A stretch of 64,000 nucleotides of DNA. Origin: an uncultured bacterium (lineage in GTDB: Bacteria; Bacillota; Clostridia; Lachnospirales; Lachnospiraceae). Position 1 is the first letter of the stretch. Each line of letters opens with the position of its first letter. The notes below the pieces were generated by a model, which was not told the origin of the DNA, ran no database searches, and saw only the letters and a program-made list of their open reading frames with translations. The stretch is taken from assembly GCA_905215155.1 (NCBI GenBank), contig CAJMPJ010000007.1:44979-108978 (forward strand). The letters are read 5' to 3'. The position numbers and the translations under genes are program-made. Positions 34,667 to 44,257 of this stretch are shown in pieces.

Positions 34667-35937
34667 ATGCAATGTATGATAAGCTTGGAATCAGCCAGAA
34701 CGTACTGGAATTTGGGGAAAAGATTGAAAAAGAGCTAAAAAAGCGGTTTGAAGAAATTGACGGGAATGCAGAATATAACCAGATGAAGGTTATCAAAGCC
34801 ATGCAGGACAATCGTGTCAGTGACATTCATTTTGCAGCGACGACCGGCTATGGATACAATGATCTTGGCAGGGATACTCTGGAAGCGGTTTATGCCGGGG
34901 TGTTTCACACGGAAAGTGCTTTGGTAAGACCCAATCTGATCAGCGGAACACACGCGCTTTCCATTGCACTTTCCGGAAATCTCCGCCCCGGGGATGAACT
35001 GCTCTCGCCGGCAGGAAAACCTTATGATACTCTGGAGGAAGTTATAGGAATCCGGGAAAGTACCGGTTCCTTGAAAGAATATGGAATTTGCTACCGTCAG
35101 GTAGATTTACTGCCAGATGGGACCTTTGATTATGAATCCATTGGAAAAGCAGTAAATGAAAAGACACGTCTGGTTACCATCCAGAGATCAAAAGGCTATG
35201 ACACCCGCCCTACATTTTCTGTTGCCCAGATCGGAGAGCTTATTGCATTTGTAAAAAACATAAAACCTGATGTGATCTGCATGGTGGATAACTGTTATGG
35301 AGAATTTGTTGAGAGAATAGAGCCTTCCGATGTAGGAGCGGATATGATCGTTGGTTCTCTGATCAAGAATCCCGGCGGTGGACTGGCTCCAATTGGAGGC
35401 TACATTGCCGGAAAAACAGAGTGCATTGACAGAGCGTCCTACCGCCTGACAGCGCCAGGGCTTGGAAAAGAGGTGGGAGCCAGTCTTGGACTCAACCAGT
35501 CTTTCTATCAGGGTCTGTTTTTGTCTCCTACTGTGGTGGCCGGAGCTTTAAAAGGAGCAATATTTGCAGCCAATGTTTATGAAAGACTGGGATACGCTGT
35601 TGTGCCGAACGGAAGTGAATCACGTCACGATATCATTCAGGCAGTTACCTTTGGAAAACCGGAGGGTGTGGTTGCATTTTGCCAGGGAATCCAGGCAGCG
35701 GCTCCCGTAGACAGCTTTGTATCTCCGGAACCCTGGGATATGCCGGGATATGATGCGCCTGTCATTATGGCAGCCGGAGCTTTTGTCCAGGGGTCTTCCA
35801 TTGAATTAAGTGCAGATGGTCCTATTAAACCACCCTATACGGTTTATTTCCAGGGAGGCTTAACCTGGTATCATGCAAAGCTGGGGATTTTAATGTCCCT
35901 GCAAAAGCTTTTGGATGCCGGATTGGTCCAATTATAA
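34657..35937 (+). CDS. Methionine gamma-lyase family PLP enzyme (YnbB-like)
   Basis: 426 aa fold-type I PLP protein. It belongs to the group annotated as aluminum resistance / methionine gamma-lyase family (PF06838), e.g. B. subtilis YnbB. Clues are HFAATTGYGYNDLGRDTLEA, RPNLISGTHALSIALSGNLR and the PLP-lysine region DMIVGSLIKNPGGGLAPIGG, where Lys is the likely Schiff base residue. The substrate is not established. An alternative start is ATG 34672. The gene is translationally coupled to miaA; conserved linkage to miaA/hfq regions is known in Firmicutes. Confidence 0.85.
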   Translation: MEIDAMYDKLGISQNVLEFGEKIEKELKKRFEEIDGNAEYNQMKVIKAMQDNRVSDIHFAATTGYGYNDLGRDTLEAVYAGVFHTESALVRPNLISGTHALSIALSGNLRPGDELLSPAGKPYDTLEEVIGIRESTGSLKEYGICYRQVDLLPDGTFDYESIGKAVNEKTRLVTIQRSKGYDTRPTFSVAQIGELIAFVKNIKPDVICMVDNCYGEFVERIEPSDVGADMIVGSLIKNPGGGLAPIGGYIAGKTECIDRASYRLTAPGLGKEVGASLGLNQSFYQGLFLSPTVVAGALKGAIFAANVYERLGYAVVPNGSESRHDIIQAVTFGKPEGVVAFCQGIQAAAPVDSFVSPEPWDMPGYDAPVIMAAGAFVQGSSIELSADGPIKPPYTVYFQGGLTWYHAKLGILMSLQKLLDAGLVQL

Positions 35938-36028
35938 AAAAACGGTATACACAGCTGGAAATCTATGCTAAAATATTTTGACAGGTATGGACGTTCCTGC
36001 CATAAAACCAAAAGGGGTAGCAGAGCAG

Positions 36029-36280
36029 ATGAAGTACAAAAACTGCTGGGTACTGCTTCTTCTTATGCTTGCGGGTGTTGTTTTAGGAGGTTTTGTTGGA
36101 AATCTAACCCAGGGAATATCCGGGTTGTCGTGGCTGAATTCAGGACAATCCTTTGGATTTGATACTCCGCTTGTGGTAAATTTCGGAATATTAGTCATCA
36201 CCTTTGGGATCAATATCAAGATCACCATGGCCGGCATCATAGGAGTAGCGGCAGCCCTCATTACGTATCGGTTCATTTGA
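36029..36280 (+). CDS. DUF4321 small membrane protein
   Basis: 83 aa. Two hydrophobic segments (CWVLLLLMLAGVVLGGFVG at 5-23 and the 55-82 region with ITMAGIIGVAAALITYRFI) flank LTQGISGLSWLNSGQSFG, the DUF4321 pattern. ATG 36029 begins MKYKNCW; a longer frame from 35978 lacks a good ribosome binding site and family similarity, while AAGGGG lies before 36029. Function unknown. Genes of this family often sit near radC/mre clusters in Clostridia, as here. Confidence 0.75.
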   Translation: MKYKNCWVLLLLMLAGVVLGGFVGNLTQGISGLSWLNSGQSFGFDTPLVVNFGILVITFGINIKITMAGIIGVAAALITYRFI

Positions 36281-36332
36281 TTCTTACATATGTCTTTTTT
36301 AACGTGCCTGGAGAGTAACGGTCAGGAGGCAT

Positions 36333-37028
36333 ATGAAACGCATAACTATGAAAGACATCCCAACGGATGAGAGACCCTATGAAAAGTGTTTGAAAGAAGG
36401 GGCTCAGGGCTTAAGCGATGCGGAGCTTTTATCCATCATTATCCGCACAGGTACCAGGGAAGAGAATTCTTTGATACTGGCACAAAAGATACTGGCCTTA
36501 AACTATCCAAAGAAGGGTATTTTAGGGCTTTTACACCTTTCCATGCAGGAACTTATGCAGATCAAGGGAATCGGAAGGGTCAAAGGAGCACAGCTTCTGT
36601 GCATCGGTGAGCTTTCCAGGCGGATATGGAAAAAAACTGCCAGGCTGGATACGGCAGCTTTCCATAATCCCCTCGACATTGTCAACTACTTTGTAGAAGA
36701 TATGAGGCACAGAGAACAGGAGCTGGTTTATATAATGCTCTTAAATACAAAAGGAGTCCTGATCAAGGACGTAATGATCTCTCAGGGAACGGTGAATGCT
36801 TCCGTAGTTTCTCCCAGGGAGATTTTCATTGAAGCTGTTAAGTATCATGCCGTAAGTGTGGTACTGGTCCACAACCATCCAAGCGGGGACCCGTCTCCCA
36901 GCAGAGAGGACATCAACCTTACAAAACGGGTAAAGGAAGCTGGAGAGTTACTGGGAATCCGGCTGTTGGACCATATCATTATAGGAGATAATTCCTATAT
37001 CAGTTTGAAAGAACGGGGAATCTTATAG
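36333..37028 (+). CDS. radC: RadC family protein (JAB/MPN+ domain)
   Basis: 231 aa. An N-terminal helix-hairpin-helix region (MQELMQIKGIGRVKGAQLL) is followed by a JAB1/MPN+ domain. The metal-binding motif is intact in VHNHPSGDPSPSREDI, with an upstream Glu in SPREIFIEAV. RadC was named for DNA repair, but this role is doubted; the domain resembles metal-dependent peptidases. TCAGGAGGC precedes the ATG. It directly abuts mreC with no intergenic bases, a position where mreB is commonly found in related genomes. Confidence 0.93.
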   Translation: MKRITMKDIPTDERPYEKCLKEGAQGLSDAELLSIIIRTGTREENSLILAQKILALNYPKKGILGLLHLSMQELMQIKGIGRVKGAQLLCIGELSRRIWKKTARLDTAAFHNPLDIVNYFVEDMRHREQELVYIMLLNTKGVLIKDVMISQGTVNASVVSPREIFIEAVKYHAVSVVLVHNHPSGDPSPSREDINLTKRVKEAGELLGIRLLDHIIIGDNSYISLKERGIL

Positions 37029-37922
37029 ATGGAATCAAAACGCAGTAAATATGTTCTTATATCTTTAACCGTATTTTGTGTACTGCTGATCGGTTTGACC
37101 TCCATTCATGACGAATGGCTGGCACCGCTTCGGACCGGTGTGGGGTATCTTCTCATTCCGGTACAGTCCGGTGTGAATTCTGTTGGATCGTCAATCTATG
37201 ATGAACTCACAGATCTTGCAAAGTTACGTAATGCACAAAAAGAAAATGAAGAGATGAAGGACCTTATCACACAATTAACCGAGGAAAATACCAGGCTTCA
37301 GGCAAATGAGCTTGAGTTAAACCGTCTTCGTAAGCTTTATGCCCTGGACCAGCAATACGGACAGTACGAAAAAGTAGGAGCAAGGGTAATCGCCAATGAC
37401 TCCGGCAACTGGTTCCAGGTATTCCGTATTGACAAAGGGTCAAAAGACGGCATTGCTGTGGACATGAATGTGGTTGCCGGAGGCGGACTGGTTGGTATTG
37501 TTACAGATGTAGGCGCCAATTATGCTACAGTCCGTTCCATTATCGACGATTCCAGCCGGGTAAGCAGCATGGCCATGCAGTCTGGAGACAGCTGTATCGT
37601 TGCCGGTGATTTGACTCTGTTTAAAGAAGGAAGACTTCGGATTACCAATGTTTTAAAGGAAAGTGACTTGAAAGACGGAGATAAGATTGTAACGTCCAAT
37701 ATCAGTTCTGTGTTCCTTCCGGGCCTTTTGGTTGGATATGCAGCCGATATAACCAATGACACCAACAATGTTACCAAATCCGGATATTTGATTCCTGCGG
37801 CGGAGTTTGACAGCCTTCAGGAAGTTTTGGTCATTACAAAGCTGAAGGCGGATATGATGAAAGAAGAAAGTTCATCTGCACCGCAGCCGGAGCCTGCTTC
37901 TGCGGAGAGCGCTGCCCAATAG
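37029..37922 (+). CDS. mreC: Rod shape-determining protein MreC
   Basis: 297 aa. One N-terminal transmembrane helix (about 8-26) is followed by a coiled coil (about 60-105; NAQKENEEMKDLITQLTEEN). The beta-rich periplasmic/extracellular domain comes next, with ANDSGNWFQVFRIDKGSKDG and GLVGIVTDVGANYATV. MreC links the elongasome enzymes PBP2 and RodA to the MreB scaffold. The tail is low complexity (Pro/Ala/Glu/Ser). The start ATG follows radC TAG directly. Confidence 0.95.
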   Translation: MESKRSKYVLISLTVFCVLLIGLTSIHDEWLAPLRTGVGYLLIPVQSGVNSVGSSIYDELTDLAKLRNAQKENEEMKDLITQLTEENTRLQANELELNRLRKLYALDQQYGQYEKVGARVIANDSGNWFQVFRIDKGSKDGIAVDMNVVAGGGLVGIVTDVGANYATVRSIIDDSSRVSSMAMQSGDSCIVAGDLTLFKEGRLRITNVLKESDLKDGDKIVTSNISSVFLPGLLVGYAADITNDTNNVTKSGYLIPAAEFDSLQEVLVITKLKADMMKEESSSAPQPEPASAESAAQ

Positions 37923-37936
37923 CGAAAAGGAGTAAC

Positions 37937-38455
37937 ATGAGACGTATTTTTTTCAATGTACTGCTGATTATTCTGGCATTTACCATCCAAAACTGCATAT
38001 TCCCGCTGCTGCCATTTTTATCAGCTTCCCCCAATCTGCTTCTGATTCTTACATTTTCCTTTGGCTTTATGCACGGAAAAGAAGCCGGAATGTATTATGG
38101 ACTGCTGTCGGGGCTTTTGATGGATCTGTTTTACACCGGGCCATTTGGTTTCTATACACTGATTTTCGTGTATGTTGGATATATGAATGGCATCTGTACC
38201 AAATACTACTATGAAGAATATATTACCCTTCCATTAATTCTCAGCGTATTAAACGAACTGGCTTACAACTTCTACATCTATGTTTTCCGGTTCCTGATTC
38301 GTCAAAAAGTCCGGATCGGGTATTATTTTATCAACATAGTGCTTCCGGAAATCATCTTTACGGTTGTGACTACCCTGCTTCTTTACCGGGTATTGATGAT
38401 TATAAACCGCCATTTGGAAGAGACAGGAAAAAAAGGGGATTCAAACATTGTTTAA
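37937..38455 (+). CDS. mreD: Rod shape-determining protein MreD
   Basis: 172 aa very hydrophobic protein with about five membrane segments; the first reads VLLIILAFTIQNCIFPLLPF. The FGFMHGKEAGMYYGLLSGLL and LMDLFYTGPFGFYTL motifs are typical of MreD. It belongs to the elongasome with MreC, RodA and PBP2. AAAAGGAG precedes the ATG. Its last codons overlap the pbp2 start by 8 bases. Confidence 0.92.
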   Translation: MRRIFFNVLLIILAFTIQNCIFPLLPFLSASPNLLLILTFSFGFMHGKEAGMYYGLLSGLLMDLFYTGPFGFYTLIFVYVGYMNGICTKYYYEEYITLPLILSVLNELAYNFYIYVFRFLIRQKVRIGYYFINIVLPEIIFTVVTTLLLYRVLMIINRHLEETGKKGDSNIV

Positions 38456-41312
38456 GGATTTATTGGATTTTATAACAGAGCTTTTAAAAAAGGCGGTAAC
38501 GTCAAGACTGTTTGTTCTGGGGATTATCTGCTTTGCCATGTATGCAGGATTAATAAACAAGCTGTTCAACATGCAGATCATCAATGGGGAAAAGGCCCTC
38601 AATGAGTACTTGCAGCTGACGGAACAGACCATAACCACCGCAGGGACAAGAGGCAATATTTATGACCGGAACGGAAAAGTGCTTGCTTATAATAAACTTG
38701 CTTATTCCGTAACGGTGCAGGATACGGGAGCATATAAGAATTCCGCAGCCAGAAATAATATGTACTTAAAGCTGGTCCGGATTCTTCAAAGACATGGAGA
38801 AACCGTACAGGGGAAATTTGAAGTAGCCATCGACCCCAATGGAGATATGGTGTATACCTCATCCTCCGAGTCAGCCAGAAAGCGCTTTTTGCGGGATTAT
38901 TATGGCATTAAAAGGGTGGAGGACTTAGATGACGAAAAAGGAGAGTACCCTTCTAATTTGAGTGCAAGAGAACTGTTTGACCGTGCCTGTAAGGATAATG
39001 GCTTTGCAGAGTTGAAAGATGAGAAAGGAAATCCGGTAACCCTAACGGACCAGGAGGCCCTTGATATCATTAACATCAAATATGCACTTCGCCTTATGTC
39101 ATACCGGAAGTATGAATCCACAATGGTGGCTTCCCAGGTATCCGATGAAACGGTAGCTGATATTCTGGAGCATCTCAGTGATATGCAGGGGGTAAACGTG
39201 GAAGAAACCACCATTCGTGCTTACAATGACAGCATTCCTTTTGCTCCTGTGATCGGTTATACCGGAAAGGTCCCGGAGGATCAGCTGGAAGGGCTTCAGC
39301 AGAAAAAAGGCGATTATGATATTAACGATATTGTTGGGCGGACAGGCATTGAATACACTATGGAACATGATCTGCAGGGAACCAAAGGAAAAAAGACGAT
39401 CTACAAGGACAGCGTAGGCCGTATCCGGGAGACAAAAGATGAAACCGATGCTTTTGCAGGAAATGATGTATATCTGACCCTGGATGCCCAACTGCAACGG
39501 GGAATCTATCATCTGATCGAGCAGTCTCTTGCGGGTGTTCTGATTAAGACCATTGTAAATGGAGACTTTCAGGCAGGCAGCACCACTGATGGCTCCAATA
39601 TGAAGATTCCGGTGAAAGATGCTTATTACCAGCTTGTGAACAACAATGTGCTTTCCTTAAAAGAACTGGAGGAAGCCGATGCTTCTGATACGGAGAAGAA
39701 TATTTACCAGAAATATATTTCTTCCCGAAAGCAGATTTTCACCAGTTTGAAAAATGAGTTGATGAGCGGTCATTCCACCTCCATGAAAGATCTTCCGGAA
39801 GATATGAAGGCATATATGTTTTATATTTACAGCTATTTGTCCGGCCCTACGGTGGGAATCATAAAAGAGGATTCGATTGATACTTCCAGTGAAGAGTATC
39901 AGGCATGGAAGTCCGATGAAATTAGTTTAAGGGATTATTTATATTTTGGAATTGCAAATGGCTGGGTCGACACTACCAAATTAGAAACCGGCTCCAAATA
40001 TTCCAGTGCGGATGATACCTTTGAAAAGCTTGTGGATTATGTACTGGATCATCTGGAGGATGACCGTAATTTTACCAAAAAAATATACCGTTATCTGATC
40101 AATGATGATATTATAACGGGTCAGGAATTATGTTTGGCCTTATATGACCAGGGCGTGTTAATGGATGACGGACAAGATGCAGCGGAGCTTCGGGCAACCG
40201 GAGATGCTTATACATTTCTGTTGAAGAAACTGTCCAAACTGGAAATCACACCGGCCCAGCTGGCGTTAGCTCCCTGCAATGCAGGTGTTGTTGTGACCAA
40301 CGATAAAACCGGAGAGGTACTGGCGCTTGTATCCTATCCGGGTTACGATAACAACCGGATCGGTGACGGTACCTATTTCAGCCAGCTTCAGTCAGATTTA
40401 TCACTGCCGCTTTATAACAATGCCACACAGACCAGAAAAGCACCGGGGTCTACCTTTAAGCCTATTACGGCGGTGGCGGCTCTGGAAGAACATGCAATTA
40501 CCATTGATGAGACCATTAACTGTACCGGTATTTATACTGACGTAGAACCGCCGATCAAATGTTGGATCTATCCTGGTCATCACGGACCATTAAATATGGT
40601 AGGAGGTATTATGAATTCCTGTAACATATTCTTTGCGGATTTAGGCCATCGCCTGTCCATGGATGCCAACGGTGTTTATAAGCCGGAGGCAGGTCTTGAT
40701 ATGTTACGAAAATACGCAACCATGTTTGGGCTTGACCATAAGTCCGGCGTGGAGATTGCAGAGCTTGATCCTCAGATTTCCAAAGAAGCTCCGGAGCGTT
40801 CCGCCATGGGTCAGGGAAGCCATGCATACACCAATGTTCAGCTTTCCAGATATGTGGCAGCCATTGCAAACCGAGGAACTGTTTTTGAACTCAGTCTGCT
40901 GGATAAAACAACGGATTCTGAAGGTAATCTGATCAAAGATTATACCCCTGAGATTTCTTCTCATATTGACGCAGCGGCTACAACGTGGGATACTGTACAA
41001 CAGGGAATGAGAGAAGTGATTGCAAATGGTACATCAAAGAGGTTATTTGCTGACCTTGAAGTGGAGATTGCAGGTAAGACAGGTACAGCCCAGGAAGCCC
41101 GCAACAAACCGAACCATGCTTTCTTCATTTCTTATGCGCCATATGACAATCCCGAAATCTGCGTTACCGTGAATATTCCTTATGGCTATTCATCATCCAA
41201 CGCGGCCAATATAGCGAAGAATGTCTATAAGTATTATTATGGCTATACAGACTTGGAATCCATTGTCAATGCGGGTGCCCTGGATGCAGCGAAAGTCAAC
41301 ATTCGCGATTAA
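38448..41312 (+). CDS. mrdA: Penicillin-binding protein 2 (elongasome transpeptidase), unusually long
   Basis: 954 aa with a TTG start, preceded by AAAAGGGGAT. One N-terminal membrane anchor (about 20-40), then a PBP dimerisation domain with GTRGNIYDRNGKVLAYNKLA. The transpeptidase motifs are complete: S668-T-F-K671, S724-C-N726 and K877-T-G879. Between the segment LTLDAQLQRGIYHLIEQS (near 345) and GVVVTNDKTGEVLAL (near 610) lies an insert of about 240 residues, mostly acidic and helical. This makes the protein much longer than the usual 630-720 aa. Cross-links peptidoglycan in lateral wall growth with RodA. Confidence 0.93.
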   Translation: MFKDLLDFITELLKKAVTSRLFVLGIICFAMYAGLINKLFNMQIINGEKALNEYLQLTEQTITTAGTRGNIYDRNGKVLAYNKLAYSVTVQDTGAYKNSAARNNMYLKLVRILQRHGETVQGKFEVAIDPNGDMVYTSSSESARKRFLRDYYGIKRVEDLDDEKGEYPSNLSARELFDRACKDNGFAELKDEKGNPVTLTDQEALDIINIKYALRLMSYRKYESTMVASQVSDETVADILEHLSDMQGVNVEETTIRAYNDSIPFAPVIGYTGKVPEDQLEGLQQKKGDYDINDIVGRTGIEYTMEHDLQGTKGKKTIYKDSVGRIRETKDETDAFAGNDVYLTLDAQLQRGIYHLIEQSLAGVLIKTIVNGDFQAGSTTDGSNMKIPVKDAYYQLVNNNVLSLKELEEADASDTEKNIYQKYISSRKQIFTSLKNELMSGHSTSMKDLPEDMKAYMFYIYSYLSGPTVGIIKEDSIDTSSEEYQAWKSDEISLRDYLYFGIANGWVDTTKLETGSKYSSADDTFEKLVDYVLDHLEDDRNFTKKIYRYLINDDIITGQELCLALYDQGVLMDDGQDAAELRATGDAYTFLLKKLSKLEITPAQLALAPCNAGVVVTNDKTGEVLALVSYPGYDNNRIGDGTYFSQLQSDLSLPLYNNATQTRKAPGSTFKPITAVAALEEHAITIDETINCTGIYTDVEPPIKCWIYPGHHGPLNMVGGIMNSCNIFFADLGHRLSMDANGVYKPEAGLDMLRKYATMFGLDHKSGVEIAELDPQISKEAPERSAMGQGSHAYTNVQLSRYVAAIANRGTVFELSLLDKTTDSEGNLIKDYTPEISSHIDAAATTWDTVQQGMREVIANGTSKRLFADLEVEIAGKTGTAQEARNKPNHAFFISYAPYDNPEICVTVNIPYGYSSSNAANIAKNVYKYYYGYTDLESIVNAGALDAAKVNIRD

Positions 41313-41329
41313 CTAGGATAAGAGGTGAT

Positions 41330-41998
41330 ATGATGCATAATACCGTAGTGATTAAAAGCAACAGAGCAGGTATGATTGTCATCCTGGACCCGGACATCCC
41401 TTTCCCTCAGCTTCTTTCTGATGTGGGGAAAAAATTCGGGGACAATGCAAAATTCTGGGGATCTGTACAAATGACCCTGACCTTAGAGGGCAGGCAGCTG
41501 ACTTCAGAAGAAGAGTTCGCAATCATCAACCAGATCACAGAGAATTCCAATGTGGAAATCATCTGTCTGGTCGATACGGATGCGAACCGATTGGAACGAT
41601 GTGAAAAAGCACTAAACGAGAAACTGATGGAATTGTCCTGTCAGACGGGACAATTTTTTAAGGGCAATCTGCAAAACGGAGAGACTTTGGAATCAGAAGC
41701 CAGTATTGTTATTATCGGAGATGTGTGCAAAGGAGCAAAGGTAATTGCCAAGGGGAATGTGGTTGTCCTAGGCAAGATCAGCGGAACGGTATGCGCAGGC
41801 GTAGCCGGCAACAAGGAAGCATTGATCACCGCTCTTGAGATGGCTCCGGTACAGCTTAGAATAGCGGACTGCACCTCCGGTCTTGACGGACGGGGCAGGC
41901 GTTTGGGAAGAGGTCCAATGAAGGCTTACCTGGAAAATAACAAAGTCATTATAAAACCAATGAAAAAAAGTATGGAAATATTCCGAAAATTAAGGTAA
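41330..41998 (+). CDS. minC: Septum site-determining protein MinC
   Basis: 222 aa. MinC blocks FtsZ polymerisation away from midcell. The N-terminal domain (about 1-105) starts NTVVIKSNRAGMIVILD. The C-terminal beta-helix domain has ESEASIVIIGDVCKGAKVIA, GNVVVLGKISGTVCAGVAGN and the MinD-binding stretch around RIAD. GAGGTGAT precedes two adjacent ATGs (41330, 41333). Heads the minCDE group inside the shape cluster. Confidence 0.94.
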   Translation: MMHNTVVIKSNRAGMIVILDPDIPFPQLLSDVGKKFGDNAKFWGSVQMTLTLEGRQLTSEEEFAIINQITENSNVEIICLVDTDANRLERCEKALNEKLMELSCQTGQFFKGNLQNGETLESEASIVIIGDVCKGAKVIAKGNVVVLGKISGTVCAGVAGNKEALITALEMAPVQLRIADCTSGLDGRGRRLGRGPMKAYLENNKVIIKPMKKSMEIFRKLR

Positions 41999-42033
41999 AA
42001 TAGAACAAGGTATATAAAACAGGAGGATATGAT

Positions 42034-42825
42034 ATGTGTGAAATCATCGTAATCACTTCTGGAAAAGGCGGGGTAGGCAAGACGACAACTTCTGCCAACG
42101 TCGGTACCGGACTTGCGATTCTTGGTAAAAAAGTAGTTCTGATTGATACAGATATCGGACTGCGTAACCTGGATGTTGTAATGGGTCTGGAAAACCGGAT
42201 CGTCTACAATTTAGTAGATGTGGTAGAGGGAAACTGCCGTATGAAGCAGGCCCTGATTAAAGACAAAAGATACCCGAATTTATTTTTACTGCCCTCTGCA
42301 CAGACGAGGGACAAGACTGCAGTCACTCCCGGCCAGATGGTAAAGCTGGTTGACGATTTAAGAGATGATTTTGATTTTATTATCCTTGATTGTCCTGCCG
42401 GGATTGAACAGGGCTTTCAAAACGCCATTGCAGGCGCAGACAGAGCAATTGTAGTCACAACACCGGAGGTTTCTGCAATCCGGGATGCGGACCGGATCAT
42501 CGGACTTTTAGAAGCCGCTGATATGGGAAGCATTGAACTGATTGTCAACCGGATACGGGCAGACATGGTGAAACGGGGAGACATGATGTCTTTGGATGAT
42601 GTCATGGACATCCTTGCTGTTGATATCATTGGAGCTATTCCGGATGACGAGGACATCGTCATTTCCACAAACCAGGGAGAACCGCTTGTAGGTATGGGGA
42701 CTCCGGCAGGACAGGCTTATATGGATGTCTGCAGGAGGATTATCGGGGAAACCATTCCGATTCAGAATCCTGTTTTGCGTGAAGGCCTGTTTTTCAAACT
42801 CTCAAATCTCTTAAAGAGAGCATAG
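42034..42825 (+). CDS. minD: Septum site-determining ATPase MinD
   Basis: 263 aa ParA/MinD-type ATPase. The deviant Walker A is TSGKGGVGKTTTSANVG near residues 8-24. DTDIGLRNLDVVMGLENR and FDFIILDCPAGIE (Walker B) are diagnostic. The C-terminal amphipathic membrane-targeting helix is LFFKLSNLLKRA. It recruits MinC to the membrane. AGGAGGATATG supports the start. Confidence 0.97.
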   Translation: MCEIIVITSGKGGVGKTTTSANVGTGLAILGKKVVLIDTDIGLRNLDVVMGLENRIVYNLVDVVEGNCRMKQALIKDKRYPNLFLLPSAQTRDKTAVTPGQMVKLVDDLRDDFDFIILDCPAGIEQGFQNAIAGADRAIVVTTPEVSAIRDADRIIGLLEAADMGSIELIVNRIRADMVKRGDMMSLDDVMDILAVDIIGAIPDDEDIVISTNQGEPLVGMGTPAGQAYMDVCRRIIGETIPIQNPVLREGLFFKLSNLLKRA

Positions 42826-42836
42826 GAGGGTTTGAC

Positions 42837-43115
42837 ATGAGCCTGTTTCCTGTGTTCCGTAAGAAGAATTCAGGAGAAATTGCAAGAAATCGTCTAAAAC
42901 TTTTGCTGGTTGCGGACAAGGCTGACTGTTCTCCTGAAATCATGCAGATGATAAAAGACGATATGGTCCGTGTAGTTTCAAGATACATGGATATTGATTC
43001 CGACAGAATAGAGATACAGATGAAAAAGTTAAAGCAGCCGGATTGTGAACGATTTACGCCGGTGCTTTATGCTAACATCCCTATTCGCGATGTACCTGAA
43101 AAGGGGATATATTAA
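42837..43115 (+). CDS. minE: Cell division topological specificity factor MinE
   Basis: 92 aa. MinE stimulates MinD ATPase and confines MinCD to the poles. The N-terminal helix (SLFPVFRKKNSGEIARNRLK) with LLLVADKADCSPEIMQMIKD is typical. The C-terminal domain contains DRIEIQMKKL. Its presence implies an oscillating (E. coli-like) Min system rather than a DivIVA/MinJ-only one. GGAGGG lies before the ATG. rodA starts one base after its stop. Confidence 0.94.
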   Translation: MSLFPVFRKKNSGEIARNRLKLLLVADKADCSPEIMQMIKDDMVRVVSRYMDIDSDRIEIQMKKLKQPDCERFTPVLYANIPIRDVPEKGIY

Positions 43116-43116
43116 T

Positions 43117-44241
43117 ATGTTTTCAGAAATTAATTTTAGACATTACAATTACCGTTTGATTTTGTACATGCTGTCGTTGTCTGTGATTGGAATCCTGGTA
43201 GTAGCCAGTGCCTCCAACCAGGATTCCTCTACCGTTACAAAACAGATTATCGGTGTAGTGGTGGGATTTGCTTTGGCAATTGGAATTTCCATCATTGATT
43301 ATCATAATATCACAAAGCTGTATGTTTTGGTTTATGCAGGCTGTATTGTTTTATTAGGTGCAGTTCTTGTTATGGGACATACGGCAGGAGGAGCCACAAG
43401 GTGGATCAATCTGCCTGGCATTGGACGAATCCAGCCCTCTGAATTTGTGAAAATCGGGCTTATCATATTCTTCTCCTGGTACTGGAATAAGTACCAGGAG
43501 AAGATGAATATGCCGGTCATGATAGGAATGGCTGCCGGACTAGCCGCCATTCCTATCGGCCTTATTTTTGCAGAACCAAACCTGTCCACCAGCCTGGTGA
43601 CCACCATCATCATCCTTTGTATGGTATATTCCGCAGGAATCAGTTACCGCTGGATCGGCGGCGTACTTGCGGTGGCAGTACCGGCAGGTGCACTTTTTAT
43701 TTTCCTGCTGACAAAAGGACTAATTCCTTTTATTCATGACTATCAGGCACGGCGTATCCTTGCATGGATCTATCCTCATGCGGAGCAATATGCAGAGAAT
43801 CTGTACCAGCAAAAAAATTCAATTATGGCAATCAGTTCCGGCCAGCTTCAGGGGAAGGGACTTTTTAATACGACCATCGCATCAGTCAAAGATGGGAACT
43901 TCTTATCAGCCGGGGAAACCGACTTCATCTTCGCCATTATCGGCGAAGAAATGGGGTTTCGAGGCAGCGTTATCGTCATTCTTCTTATTGGTCTCGTTGT
44001 TTTTGAATGCCTCTATATGGCCTCCCGCGCCAGGGATATGTCAGGCAAACTGATTTGTACCGGCATGGCTGCTCTAATTGGTTTCCAGGCGTTTGCCAAT
44101 ATTGCTGTGGCTACACAGATTTTCCCAAATACAGGCCTTCCACTCCCGTTTATCAGCTCGGGAGTCAGTTCTCTTATCAGTATATTTATGGGCATGGGAC
44201 TGGTGCTGAATGTTGGATTGCAACGCAAAATCGGTAATTAA
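43117..44241 (+). CDS. rodA: Rod shape-determining glycosyltransferase RodA (SEDS family)
   Basis: 374 aa from ATG 43117, behind AAAAGGGG; an in-frame ATG at 43045 lies inside minE. About ten membrane segments. SEDS hallmarks are present: GATRWINLPGIGRIQPSEFVK, IFAEPNLSTSLV and the C-terminal IFPNTGLPLPFISSGVSSLI. Also GFRGSVIVILLIG. RodA polymerises glycan strands with PBP2. Context (pbp2, mreCD) favours RodA over FtsW. Confidence 0.95.
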   Translation: MFSEINFRHYNYRLILYMLSLSVIGILVVASASNQDSSTVTKQIIGVVVGFALAIGISIIDYHNITKLYVLVYAGCIVLLGAVLVMGHTAGGATRWINLPGIGRIQPSEFVKIGLIIFFSWYWNKYQEKMNMPVMIGMAAGLAAIPIGLIFAEPNLSTSLVTTIIILCMVYSAGISYRWIGGVLAVAVPAGALFIFLLTKGLIPFIHDYQARRILAWIYPHAEQYAENLYQQKNSIMAISSGQLQGKGLFNTTIASVKDGNFLSAGETDFIFAIIGEEMGFRGSVIVILLIGLVVFECLYMASRARDMSGKLICTGMAALIGFQAFANIAVATQIFPNTGLPLPFISSGVSSLISIFMGMGLVLNVGLQRKIGN

Positions 44242-44257
44242 AAGGAGGTATATCGTT

